From Coccinella septempunctata (taxonomy: Eukaryota; Arthropoda; Insecta; Coleoptera; Coccinellidae): DNA of 64,000 bases. Of this stretch, positions 1 through 10,668 are shown one piece after another. The stretch's first letter is position 1. Every line of letters begins with the position of its first letter. Made by a program: the position numbers and the translations under genes. The stretch spans positions 10,455,001 through 10,519,000 of the forward strand of contig NC_058198.1 in NCBI RefSeq assembly GCF_907165205.1. The letters are read 5' to 3'. The notes beneath the pieces were generated by a model. It did not search any database, was not told the DNA's origin, and was given only the letters and a program-made list of their open reading frames with translations.

Positions 1-826
1 CAATGGAAAAGGCCGATTGGGAAAGAGTTCTCTTCACATATGAGTCTAGATTCTGCCTCTACCATTGTGACAGACGTTCCCTTCTATACAGACGTCCACA
101 AGAAAGATATGATCAGTGCAATTTCCTGAATACTACTGGTTTCGGGAGAGGATCGATTATGGTATGGGGTGGAATATCTTTGACTGCTCGCACAGACCTA
201 GTGGTCGTTGATAATGGAGCTATGAATGCTGATAAGTATATAAGGAACATTCTTGAAGAGCATGTAGTGCCATTTGCCCCATACATTGGTGAAAATTTCA
301 TTTTTATGGACGATAATGCCAGACCCCATCGTGCGCGCATCGTTCAGGAGTACCTTGAAGAGGTTGAAGTCTCTCGAATGGAATGGCCAGCAAGAAGGCC
401 AGATCTCAATCCGATTGAGCAGGTTTGGGACAACCTCAATAGAAGGCTGAGAAGTTCAGAAAATCATCCAGCTACTCTTAATGACTTAGGAATCCAACTC
501 GGAGAAATCTGGGAAGGATTAGATCAGAACATTTTAAGATCACTCATTTTGAGTATAAACCGTCGTTGTCGAGCTGTTATTAACACAAGGGGTGGAAATA
601 CCAAGTACCAAATCACTCATCAGCATTTCAGTATTTTGAAAATTGTTCATTTCTCTTCTTTCACATAAGATTCGGTGAAATCCTGAATTTTTCTTCCATT
701 TAATGTGTCTTGTTCCGTTCAAAACCTTCCCGACAGAAGATAAAAAATAAGTTATAAAGTCAATATAGAGTTAACTCTCATTAAAATTGAGATTTTCAGA
801 ATGTGCGTTAATTTTTTTGCGCAGTG
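1..826 (+). mobile_element. Tc1-like transposon, copy 1 (3' part)
   Basis: This is the right-hand part of a Tc1-family DNA transposon; the left part lies outside the window. The 3' terminal inverted repeat (about 800-826) reads GTGCGTTAA then a T-run and GCGCAGTG, followed by the target dinucleotide TA (827-828). The same end is present in the full copies at 10669-12187, 32613-34154 and 49411-50927, which begin CACTGCGCAAAA. The body carries a broken transposase. Confidence 0.93.
3..668 (+). pseudogene. Tc1-like transposase, C-terminal part, inactivated
   Basis: This is the catalytic part of a Tc1-family transposase, the enzyme that cuts the element out and joins it at TA sites. The DD34E motifs can be located. 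The first is FTYESRFC, where the other copies read FTDESRFC, so the first catalytic Asp has become Tyr (GAT to TAT). The second is MDDNARPHRA and the third DLNPIEQVWDNL, with 34 residues between the second Asp and the Glu. The normal stop after GGNTKY, seen in the sister copies, is changed from TAA to CAA, so the frame runs on about 20 codons into the 3' untranslated region. ARRPDL replaces the conserved ARSPDL. The first-Asp change alone should make the product catalytically dead. The N-terminal DNA-binding half is outside the window. Confidence 0.92.
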
Positions 827-828
827 TA

Positions 829-2574
829 CTTTTTACAGTTTTCGAGTTAGAGGGCGATAAAGGCTAGGAGCTTAGCCACATATGCGAAAGGCCAAGGTCA
901 ATGTAGAATCCCAGTCTAATGTATGAACATTCATCGCCATATATCTCGAAAACGTTCAAACGTAGAAAACATTGCGTCGGACAAAATTTGTAGAACACGT
1001 TTTGCCCTACAACTTCAATACTGAATGCGAAAACAATTTGAAGCTCAGGAGAGGAGATAATTCAAAAAAACTGATTTTTGTGACCTTTATGGTGATTAGT
1101 TTTTGTTTCCTGTATATCTGCATTCATTTATTTCTATATGGCTCAGAAAAGTTCTGAGTTCAAGGTTCAGCATCCCAGTCAAAATTTTAATGGAATTAAA
1201 GTGAAGTGTGGGATTACACAAGTTTAGCCTCCTAATTGAACAGACCTAAAGTTATAGAACAGTTCAGATCGAGATTTTGATCAGTGAAAAAAGTTTTTCT
1301 TAGTATTTAAAAAATAGATGCTCATTAAGTAAGCTTCTGAACTCATTCAGATTCAAGAAACATGTCACTGAGAACAAGCAATGAAAGTGAAATGCATTTA
1401 TATAGACAATTTATTTCATTAGATGCTGAATAATTAATCTTCAATTCCACATGAAAAAGCTAGGATTATTTTGACAGTAGTCAACGACGTTGTACTGCTT
1501 ACTGCTGACGTCATTTCATTGCTAAGATAATCTAAGTCTACATAATTTCCAGACTATATTAATACTGTATCTTGATACTGTAGCGCCAACCATCTTGATA
1601 GTGTACTGAAAAATTTCTGTTTGGCGTTGTTTCCTGTGCAAAAAAGTCGTTGAAAATAATGAGTGGAATGGTCGAGTTTCTAAACCGTTTATGGGCTCCA
1701 TTACACATTTTTTTCATACTCGAATGGACAGAAAAATATTCTTGCTGAATTTCCAGCGTCGCACCCCGCATATCCCATAAAACTCTTTCGCTGGTTATTC
1801 CAGAAGACAGAAGCATTAAGTTAATTATATTTTGAGGAATTTGCTTCAGAGATATTCCGCCGGCGAAACTAATTATATAAGCCAGCAACTTGAATAGTTT
1901 CTCGAAGGCCTGCTGTTTCGCAATCCTTGCCCCTCCTGATGGGCGTTCGAAATTCGGCCAAATCTACTTTTCTCCCTTTTCAAAGATATCTCGCCGCACA
2001 AATTGAATGAAGAATGCTCCCGCTGATAAGGCCCTAGAATAAACTCTTCCCGTTGAAGTTACCCTTTACTCTGAAAAATGAACGTGGAGTTTCGCCAGAT
2101 CTCTTATTTTAGTCGGGACCAATCGTTTCGCCCAGAAGACGAATCTGGATATAATTCAATACCACCATCCAGTGTATTTCTGTTATAATGGAATTCTATT
2201 TTTTTTTTAAATTCCGCTCTTGGCGCTTCCCCACTTTCTTCGCAGATTATATCTTCCGATAACTTTCGGCAAACTTCAATTCTCACTTTCCATCGCGGAG
2301 ATTCAATCAAATTTCTAATTGATTTTCGGTGAGATCATAGACATCGACCAACTTTTCAATCACGGTCGTCGAAGTTTGCTCGAATAAATCAGAATCGTAT
2401 TTCAGGAACTTCCAGGAAAAACAAGGACGATCTGCCCATCAAAATTATTCCCTCGACTAGAGGTGACCAATACTGTATACTTCTTTCTGAATTCATATTC
2501 TTAAAAGTGAAGAATAGTTTTGTTTGACAATAATGATTGATATTTTGGGAGGTGCCCACATTTTTATTTATCCA
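829..2574. other. No recognisable gene
   Basis: AT-rich sequence. The longest open frame is 109 codons on the minus strand (1559-1888); it has no motif I recognise and no clear splice context. I see no RNA gene or transposon end. Confidence 0.6.
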
Positions 2575-3600
2575 CATCTGAAACACAAACTGAGACCGAT
2601 AATTACTTATGGGGCAATAGTCTGGCATACAAGGCAAGTCTGAACAGTACCAAGAGAGCTGTCGTTGGAATACAAAGGTAAGCACTTGAGCTATGAGAAT
2701 ATGACCAACCATGACATTGAGATTATTAAAGATCTCACACGTCTGCATCTTTTGATGGATAGATTAGCCCATGAGGATATGTTAAGACTATCCAAGGAAT
2801 TGGGATTAAAAGAGCCTGGTCATCTCAGACCCAATGCATCCCATAGACGAACCTTCCCAGCAACGAGATTATACAGAAAGATGGCATCAAGAAAACTAGC
2901 ATCAAAAAAACTATAATCGATGCTACTACTTAGCAGGGGACTGCTAACGGAAGCCCACCTGCCCAGCTCTCAAAAAGAAAACCATAAAATGATACACAAA
3001 TGGTTCCAAATTGGAGCTGAAGTAATAGGGGTTAGCACCAAAAGATCACTATCGCTAGGCTGCTCTCCAAGCATCTTTCAGGCAGCAATATTGGCAATCG
3101 AAATGTGTGTGAAAATGTACCTAGAAGGAAACTATCAGGAATGCAACATAGCGAAACATTCTGACTGTCAGGCTATGATTTAACTACTGAGCTCTCATAA
3201 TATATCATTGATTCTAAGATGGCATGCGAGTGGAGAAGAAAACTCAACAAATTAGCCAAGGATAACAAGGTGTTTTCAGTCTGGGTTCTCGGTAACTCAG
3301 AAATCAGAGGCCTATACACTTTCAATAAAAGGAGCACAACTCCTTTCATTGACCCAGGTGTGGTATAGAGTTTCAAGAGAAGGAAAAAAACGAAAGAGAA
3401 ACATTCTGGTGAAATCTTCCTGGGTGGCAACATTCCAAAAAGATTCTTCGAAACTTGCTTTGGACAAAAAACTTGTAGAAATGAGGAACTAACCTTTCTG
3501 AAGCCACCTTAGATACTGAATTTCATGAGAACTGTAGACTACGTAATGGTACAGCTCTAATGGAGGGCACAAAAATCCCCCTAAACCTACAATCTGAAAC
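2575..3600 (+). pseudogene. Non-LTR retrotransposon remnant: RT thumb, RNase H and tail (LINE-A family)
   Basis: This is the 3' part of a LINE polyprotein of the kind that carries an RNase H domain after the reverse transcriptase. In order: an RT-end motif LRPIITYGAIVWHTR (about 2590-2635); a linker frame (2665-2916); an RNase H stretch (2920-3183) with VIGVSTKRSLSLGC, FQAAILAIEMCV and KHSDCQAMI; then WHASGEEN-like residues and a tail with TFLKPP near 3500. FQAAIL stands where families have FQAEIL, so the RNase H Glu is lost. SDCQA stands for SDSQA. There is a stop after AMI and several frameshifts. Closely similar blocks occur on the minus strand at 15478-16012 and 12830-13578. The clade (Jockey, R1 or I group) cannot be fixed by eye. 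Confidence 0.8.
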
Positions 3601-3969
3601 ACTATTTGAACATCTGAAACACAAAGATTGATTTTCCAATATGGCAATATGGCAAAAATAAACTGCTGGTTAACAGCTGCTCATATTGATTTTTTCTGAA
3701 TATGCATATTTTCCGTATCATATGCAATTATGAATCGAAATTTCATTTTGCCAGTATAAGTTTTATCTGATGACGATGCCATTATTAACAATAAAATCCT
3801 AAGTCCAACAGAAGTGCTAGTGGCTTATTCATTCAATGTCAGCCAAAGTTTGATATAACTCATACTGTTACTACACTTTGCCAGTGGCAAAAGTAGAAGT
3901 TCGTAAAAGACCCAGAAGTGATACAGACCACGTGCTACCAGATTGGTAGCACGCGGTTTCCAGCGACAA
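3601..3969. other. Short spacer with a perfect hairpin
   Basis: No coding sequence is recognised. A perfect inverted repeat lies at 3931-3939 and 3945-3953 (CGTGCTACC, five-base loop, GGTAGCACG). Its role is unknown. Confidence 0.5.
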
Positions 3970-5015
3970 CCTCTCAGCACTTCCAGAATGGTAAACGAAG
4001 GTCCTACCTGGAATCTGGTTTGGACATATGAGGATATTGAATCAACTGGACTCAAATCTCTTGGTAAAACCATCGGATCTTATTCCAATCATCTTCGATT
4101 TCGAAACGCCCTTTGAGAAGGTCATAGCTGACCGTCCTAGTGCAATAAGTTTCGTAAATCGTTTGGACAAAAAGTCATCCCGGTGGTTTACTGATGGATC
4201 AAAATCAGAAAGAGGCACCGGCATTGGCGTATATGGACCTAAACTGAGGATCTCTGAAGCCCTGGGAAGTGAACCCTCTTTTTCACAGACCAAGACACTG
4301 GCTCTCTACGTATGAGCTCAGAAGTGTTTTAAAATGAACCTCAATGGGGCGCATATCTATATCTCCACGGGCAGCCAGGCCACGTTGAGGTCCCTGGAAT
4401 CACTCTGTCAGGGATCTCTGCTGACGTGGGAGTGCCGTAATACCATAAAGCAACTAGCCAGAGGCAATAAAGTGACTCTACTATGGGTACCGGGACAATG
4501 TGGTGTTGGAGGAAATGAAAAAGCTGATGAACTTGCAGAAACAGCATCAAGATTCACACCTGCTGGACCTGAGCCTTTCTGTGGGCTTGGAAAATATCAA
4601 TACAAGACAGCGGTCCAACAGTGGGAGTTGAATAACAGAACAACCTTCTGGAGAAACACTCCTGGACTTATTTAGTCAAAGAAATTCGTGATGATTTCAT
4701 CGACCTACACCTGAAAACTGCTAAAACTATCACGAGTTGAGCTTCGGGTGATGGTGGGACCGCTGACGGGCACTGTCGAAACCAATATCACTTGTACCGT
4801 ATGAAAAAGTCAGCAGATGAGATTTATAGGCTCTGTGGACCAAAAGCAGAAACGCTGAACACATGGTATGCAAGTATCCAGCGCTGGCTGGCCGAAGAAC
4901 CATTCATATGGGAAAACCGGTCCTACTCACGAGGTAATGGCCAAAGCTCCTAAGGATGTTGTCGGTTTTATCAACACCATTGACGACCTTCTTGGGTTTC
5001 TATGAATGAGTAGGG
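3970..5015 (+). pseudogene. Non-LTR retrotransposon remnant: RNase H domain and Cys-rich tail (second family)
   Basis: This is a second LINE 3' part, different in sequence from the one just upstream. The RNase H domain opens with RWFTDGSKSERGTGIGVYGP (about 4180-4240, first catalytic Asp in DGS). It continues with EALGSEPSFSQTK, where FQTE is expected, so the catalytic Glu is lost. ISTGSQATLRSLESL follows, with the SDSQA Asp lost, then LLWVPGQCGVGGNEKADELA, where His of PGHSG is Gln and the last Asp is kept. A stop at about 4313-4315 separates the two halves. Beyond 4675, LTGTVETNIT and a second-frame MKKSADEIYRLCGPKAET match the zinc-knuckle tail of such LINEs, and AKAPKDVVGFINTIDDL marks the C-terminus near 5000. 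Broken by stops and frameshifts. Confidence 0.8.
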
Positions 5016-5054
5016 TAGAGAACAAAAGATCTACATGGTCGCAGTTCCCGAAAG

Positions 5055-5720
5055 GCTTATCGAGACACAACGAGCCTGTTTCAAATCATAATAATAAGTC
5101 AAGGTCTTCAAGATGCCACAGGTACTTCAGTTTCCCCAAACATAGTCAAAAGGCTTAAGAACATTTCCAGCCACTAGCAAACACAAGCCTCAATGATTTC
5201 AGTGGGCAATAGGAGGAGTACACTGCCGAGATGAATGGCGATACTATTCTCTACTGACGAGTCCAGGTTTTACAGTGAAAGTCGTAGCTATGCTCAAGGA
5301 CATCTTCTTCGAGTAGTCAAAACGATGGTAGTTTGTGAAGTTTGTTTCGATGGTAGAAATGATCCTAACATTCTTCCAGGAACAGTGAAGTCTCAGACAT
5401 ATGTTAATGAAGTTTTCGACGGAGTAGATAGTAAAAAAATTTCACGCAGCTATTTGCTTATATTTCGTTTTTTTTTGGATGATAATACTCTGCCACATAG
5501 ATCGCACTAGGTGATTACTGCTAAAGAAACCCAGAATATTCAAGATCTAGCATAAGCTCTAAGATTCTATTATCTAAATTAGATCAAGCACGCTTGGAAT
5601 CAAAAAGGGGTTCATAGCCACAGCCGGAAACACTTCAACGTCTTATGCCACGAAAAATTAGGCAGTATATTCTCCATAACTAGCTGAAAAGCAAGCCGTT
5701 ACTGATGATGACCCACTTGG
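5055..5720 (+). pseudogene. Old Tc1-like transposase relic
   Basis: A heavily decayed Tc1-family transposase, unlike the four good Tc1 copies here. The best frame (5235-5510) reads ILFSTDESRFYSESRSYAQG, in the position of the first Asp motif, and ends with FFLDDNTLPHRSH, in the position of the second Asp motif. After a stop, another frame gives LNQIKHAWNQ, resembling DLNPIEHVWD with the catalytic Glu replaced by Lys. Further out, LMPRKIRQYIP-like residues resemble a Tc1 C-terminus. At least three stops are present. Terminal repeats were not recognised. Confidence 0.65.
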
Positions 5721-8690
5721 GGGTCATACTTTGTATTGAATGTGAATTGAATCATAAACTATTAAAATTTTCAGAATTTCGGTTTCTCGTAAAATTTTAT
5801 ACTTTTTTGAATATTGTATTTTTGTCACTTCAAATACAATATTTCTCTAAAACCTCATTATCCTAATCTTAAACAGGCCTATTACAAATCTCCATTTATT
5901 ATCCGATCAAGTGACGCACAGGGTAGTATTTCATAAGAGCAATATGAAGACAGAAGAAGACCTGGTTTTTCTCCATTTTATCCGGGGATATATTTTTCAT
6001 GCCTTAATTTTGTGTCCGCCGGAACTATAAACGTACAAGCGAATACATGGAGTGCATAAATTACCAGAGTGACCGAGAAGAAGAAAGATAGTGGAAGGGA
6101 AATTTCTGAATGGATAAGTGGTTTGAAAAATGAATACAACTTCATGTTATACGTGATTTGAAAAAGGAGAAAGGCCTGTATATCCTGCTAGAGATAAATG
6201 GACCCTTTCAGTCGTTTTCCGCTATAACACTTAAAGGAAAAGAAAGCAGGCCGGAGCGAGGGAAAATAGTGTTTCTAAGCTAATAGAGGAAAATTCTTCC
6301 TATTTCTAAAAACGTGTTGATCGAATGTTCTCGAACCTTTTAGCGAATGAAATTCATTTTCGAATGGGGCATTCTCGATGTCGGATATTCGAGAAACGAT
6401 ACACAAATTCTTGCATTGTCGTAAAAAATAAATGGTTTCAAAATATGAAAGATAATATTGAATTCATCTCAACCCAGAACATGGAACTCTAGGAAGTCTT
6501 TGGGAAGTGGTAACTGCTGTTTATTGCTAAGCAATTGGCCCTGAATTCTGAAAATAATTTTTAGATGGTCATAGAAATGCTCACAAATGCATATGCTTCG
6601 CGCAACCTCCAAATGCAATAGTTTCAACACGAGCTCTTTGAGAAGTATAACTGCTGTTCATTGCCATTATTTCAAGACTAAGTGGGATTCGATGCTAGTT
6701 TATCTTGAATTACAAAATGTGCCCAATTCATCATCGCATAAAACAGTGCTTGTGAATGCGGTAACATTGCTGATATTTCATGTTAAATAATATTAATTAT
6801 AACCGTTGACCAAGGAATACATACAGGCTTTATGTTTTTGACCCTTACGAACAAGCATGCGGTGAACCAGAATAAACCATAAATCATCTGGTTAATCATT
6901 GTCCCATTTATAAATTTCAGGATGGTTTTAGGGCTATACATGCAGTTTCCTAACCTTTTTTTAATTGGGTTGTCAATTTTAGGTCAATATGACATATTGA
7001 ATCTAATTTTATTATTTTAATTTTTTTTGCTTTTGTTTTCTGTCTATTTCAGATGAGAGTTTCTGAAAACAAGACTCACTAGATTTTTTTCCGAATAAAG
7101 GATCCGTTTTTACAGTGCGAGATGCCCTTCAATATAAAATATTATTTTGTAAACAGTTGATCTCTTACAATCCACTACACTAACAGGGAGATAGGTTTTT
7201 TTTAGTGGGGTTAGTCCCTAAGCTCTTGTATCATACACCAAATTGTATGGTACCCCGTTTACGCTAACTTCTGCAAAAACTGTATCTCATACACATGCTA
7301 TAATTATTGTTTGCTGTTAAAAATTGTAATAACCTGTATCAAAAAAAGAAAAAAATATATATATTTCAACGAACAAGAATTTTTTTAGTCCAGACATGGA
7401 TTCTTGAAAGGATACTCATAAAGTTAATTATCTGATCCTGAGATCAGCTTTGAAGTGTAAGGAATTCAAACAGAGACAAACCTTTGTTTTTGGTCTCTGA
7501 TTCAAATTAAATCTATGGACAGTCATTGAAGCCATTTAAGATACAAATTTCTCTGCAAAAACATAAATCACCCTGTATCTCTATAATGGGTAGACCCTCG
7601 GGTAGACCTATCCAAAATTTGTAAGTGGACTCACACTATAAACACGTTTGCTTGCAAAAAGTTGCCAAGACAAGACTGCATGGCTCACAATATCAAAAAG
7701 TTGTCAGATCTCATGAAGAACAAAGCTTTCAACTCTAGCTCTACACCTTAGACAAAATATGTAACTTGACCGTTTTAGTGTAAGAACTATTCTATCGTAT
7801 AACAAAAAGTAATGAACAGTGAGTACCTAAAGTTTTCATCTGCGATCATCCAGTATCAAGTCCCAAATTGAATACTAAGCAATGTCAGAATTATCCTCCT
7901 TATTAGAAAAATATACATTAGTTTAACTTTAACATCGAGTTCATTCGATACCTCTAAGAGTTCCGAACATTGTTGATTTATATCAAAAAATCTGCTATTT
8001 TATTAAAGAATTCAAATAAGTTACATTTCAAAACAATCCTAGCCAATACACATTCCATCTGTAACCATGAACCATGAATCGAAATAGGAATTAAATCAAA
8101 ATCGAAACATTCCGATTTCCGTTATAAACTTCTTTTTATTGCAATCTCCATTCATGAAGAGTCAATTGTTCAGATCGGTCGAAACAGAGCCTAAACTCCA
8201 GGAGAACTCTTTATTACATTTTTGAGCTCATAACGGGAATATCTGAGAATTCATTTGGGAAATTAAAACTGAACACAAAGACTGAGTCATCAATCTGATA
8301 ATCAGATTTCCGCAGTTCCTGCATAAAGCAATATCCCATGTAATCTGACTGTGAATAAATGCATGATTTGATTTTAGCCCATTCAGGGTGTGTTTGTTGA
8401 AACATATACTTGGCTGGGTTCACACATCAAATCCATTGCTCTCCTGAATATTTATGTCTAATGAATCGAATAATTGGAACAATGCCCAACTAAACAGAGT
8501 TTCCTTAAATTTCGCTATCATAATTAGATTATTCAACCTGAAGGGTTTGAATAATTTGGGTTAAAGGTTCGTATTGGAAGTAGTCTAGTGCTCTAGTGGT
8601 CTATGAAATTTCCATCTCTTCAATATCAATAATGATGAGGTTAGTGTTCCCGATTGAATTATTCCACAAGAAAATCCAGTAATTCAATAT
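5721..8690. other. No recognisable gene (about 3 kb)
   Basis: Only short open frames (up to about 70 codons) without recognisable motifs. The sequence is AT-rich with scattered A- and T-runs. No transposon ends with convincing partners were seen. Confidence 0.55.
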
Positions 8691-8900
8691 CTCCTTTGAC
8701 ATAAAGTGGTTACAGAACGTTGTTTGTACAACGTCGATTCATCTTTTTGTTCGGTTTGTTTTGTTGCTAGGTCGCTTGATATTTTTGCAGCTTCACTTGT
8801 ATGAATCTTACTCCTGAAGATGAGCTTGTAAAGCTCGAAACATGTAGGGTTCAACAGTAAAGAGTTCATACGAAGAGTAATTTGTCTTGTGAAGTCACTT
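8691..8900 (+). repeat. Probable Penelope-like element tail fragment
   Basis: The stretch around 8790-8870 has the layout known for 3' flanks of Penelope-like retroelements: CCTGAAGA, a short stem, then CTCGAAACATGTAGG. This is the hammerhead-like core listed separately. No reverse transcriptase was found upstream, so the assignment rests on the motif alone. Confidence 0.4.
8814..8841 (+). ncRNA. Hammerhead-ribozyme-like core
   Basis: The core reads CTGAAGA (8814-8820), then T, a stem II of GAGCTT paired with AAGCTC across a GTA loop, then GAAAC (8837-8841). CUGANGA and GAAA are the invariant parts of hammerhead ribozymes, and the stem between them is perfectly paired. Stem III and the cleavage site cannot be assigned with confidence. 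Penelope-like elements are known to carry hammerhead motifs with weak stem III. Activity is unproven. Confidence 0.5.
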
Positions 8901-8990
8901 GCCTCCCAATATGGATATTCAAGACATTAGGATTTACTAATAGCTAATAAGTTACAGAACGACCATTTTCTGTTCTATTAGAAATTGTAA

Positions 8991-9227
8991 GCCGAAATCT
9001 CCTCAATCCTAGGTGTAGGGGCTATCACCCCTAAATTCTTCATAGGGAATAGAGGGTGAGCTGAACCTCAATTTGAAGACAATATGTCCCGCTACATTCT
9101 GCAAACTGTAGTGTTCATGTAGAAGGGCATACATATTGTCTTTCAATTGAGGTATAGCTCACCCTCTATTCCCTATTAAGAATTTAGGGGTGACAACCTC
9201 TACACCTTAGATTGAGGAGATTTTGGC
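8991..9227. repeat. Hairpin-forming inverted repeat (fold-back MITE)
   Basis: Two arms of about 97 bp (8991-9088 and 9129-9227) are near-perfect reverse complements around a spacer of about 40 bp. The arms contain CCCTAAATTCTT, TAGGGAATAGAGGGTGAGCT and a match to the 'AATAGGG ... GGGTGAG' block seen in the fold-back elements at 46526 and 47859. It is probably a small derivative of the same superfamily. No TA-flanked terminus was resolved. Confidence 0.8.
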
Positions 9228-10117
9228 TAGAAACATTGTAACTATCTCGAGCGCCAGCTATTCTTTTCACTAGAAAGAATAGCAAACCTACCAGAGTAGC
9301 TGCTAGTCGGAGACAGAGTTCGCTGTTATCTAGGGTGGTAGCAATAACGAAGTAGTCAAAATCAGCTTATGTACCAGTTTATTCGGAAACTGATTAAATA
9401 TACAACAGAAATATGTGTAGGTATGAAATATGAGCGAATCGATCAGCAAACATACATTCGGGAAATTCAATCCGATCACGAGCACTTTATAAAGTGGTAC
9501 AGTGAAAAATCAAAGGTTGTTCAATAAAATGCGCCAACCAGAACTGACGAAATGGATACTAAGGATTGACCTCGCGAAGTGAAATTACTTGCTTCACGGT
9601 ATCGGGATGTAATTAATTGTATTTCTCCTGAAATGAAAGAAACACAACCAGGGCGGATCTACTCGAGACTTTTACTCGCTACCCCAAGGGCTAACGCTCC
9701 ATGACTGATAGCGAAGAAAAGGTCTATTTTTAGCGCAACTACGGGATTTCACTGACGACGAGCACCTCTTATTCTCTACCCCAAGGGCTTACGCACCATG
9801 ACTGATAGCGAAGGGAAAAGTCAGACTCGCGAAACAGGGTAAAGTACGGCAAAAGATAACAGAAAGCGATACAGTACAGCAGTGTCAAAGCAGTAACCGG
9901 TGTAGGTCTAATTAAGAAACTGAACGGTAAAGACGGGGACCTACCTCCTTTATTTCAGGCACTCGCGGAAAACAAACGAAAACTAAAAATTAATTCCTAA
10001 TAGCACTAACTTCGTAATACAAAATTATTTCCAAATTCGTCGAACGGCTTGTCGATTTTCTCTGAAATCATCCTTATCGTGACATAATTGGACTGGTAAG
10101 TTTTCAAATTGTCACCC
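9228..10117. other. Unassigned region with a direct repeat
   Basis: No coding sequence was recognised. Apart from the 38-bp direct repeat at 9679-9813, listed separately, nothing could be assigned. Confidence 0.5.
9679..9813. repeat. 38-bp direct repeat, 97 bp apart
   Basis: A 38-bp block starting CTACCCCAAGGGCT and ending CTGATAGCGAAG occurs at 9679-9716 and again at 9776-9813, with two mismatches. The spacer is 59 bp. It may be a local duplication or part of a decayed element. Confidence 0.75.
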
Positions 10118-10126
10118 TGTATATTC

Positions 10127-10345
10127 CTCACGCCAGGATTGGAAAAAGAAGACTTATTGAGTGGCCTCCCAGATCACCTGATCTGGCTCCACTGGCCTGT
10201 TTTCTATGGGGTCAACTGAAATCCAAGATTTACGCTACCAAGCCTGAGTCACTGGATGATTCGCGAACTCGGATCACACCAGAAATCTTGAGTAATGTTA
10301 TAAATGAACGCTCCACGTTTTCTTCTAAAAGCCGAAAACATCGAG
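10127..10345 (+). pseudogene. IS630-Tc1-mariner transposase C-terminal scrap
   Basis: One frame reads RRLIEWPPRSPDLAPLACFL, then LWGQLKSKIYATKPESLDDS and ITPEILSNV. This matches the end of insect mariner-like transposases that carry the last catalytic Asp in a PDLAPLD motif. Here that Asp is Ala (GAC to GCC). About seven codons present in the sister scrap at 17745 are missing between SRTR and ITPE. CACCCTGTA just upstream (10118-10126) is the end of a CAGGGTG-type element abutting or cutting this fragment. Confidence 0.7.
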
Positions 10346-10668
10346 ATGTTATGTTTTCGTTATGTATACAAGACTCTGATACACACAAACATAATGATAT
10401 AGAATGTGCATTAAAATTATTCACATACACATGAAAAAAATTTTTTGGCTGATTAATTCACTAAGGGTAATAAATGAATAACCATTTTCATACGTATACT
10501 TATTAGAATGCCAAAAAGGAGTCAAAAACAAAGTCACTCCAACAAATTAGAAATATAATTCTTAAAGAATATGGCTACAAATCAACACGATACCTGAAAA
10601 CTTTTTCAATAACATTTTCCCAGTGTTGATTGAAGGATTTGAGTAGTACTATTGTAAATTTTGAATTA
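10346..10668. other. Flank of Tc1 copy 2, nothing recognised
   Basis: AT-rich sequence with no gene or repeat that I can name. Confidence 0.5.

Noticed and set aside
113..340. Minus-strand frame across Tc1 copy 1
   Set aside because: Shadow of the transposase; the same shadow recurs in copy 4 at 50223-50450.
1559..1888. 109-codon minus-strand frame
   Set aside because: No recognisable motif, signal peptide or splice context; composition like the surrounding AT-rich DNA.
3768..3800. CTGATGACGATGCC, resembling a hammerhead core
   Set aside because: No GAAA core follows at a possible distance.
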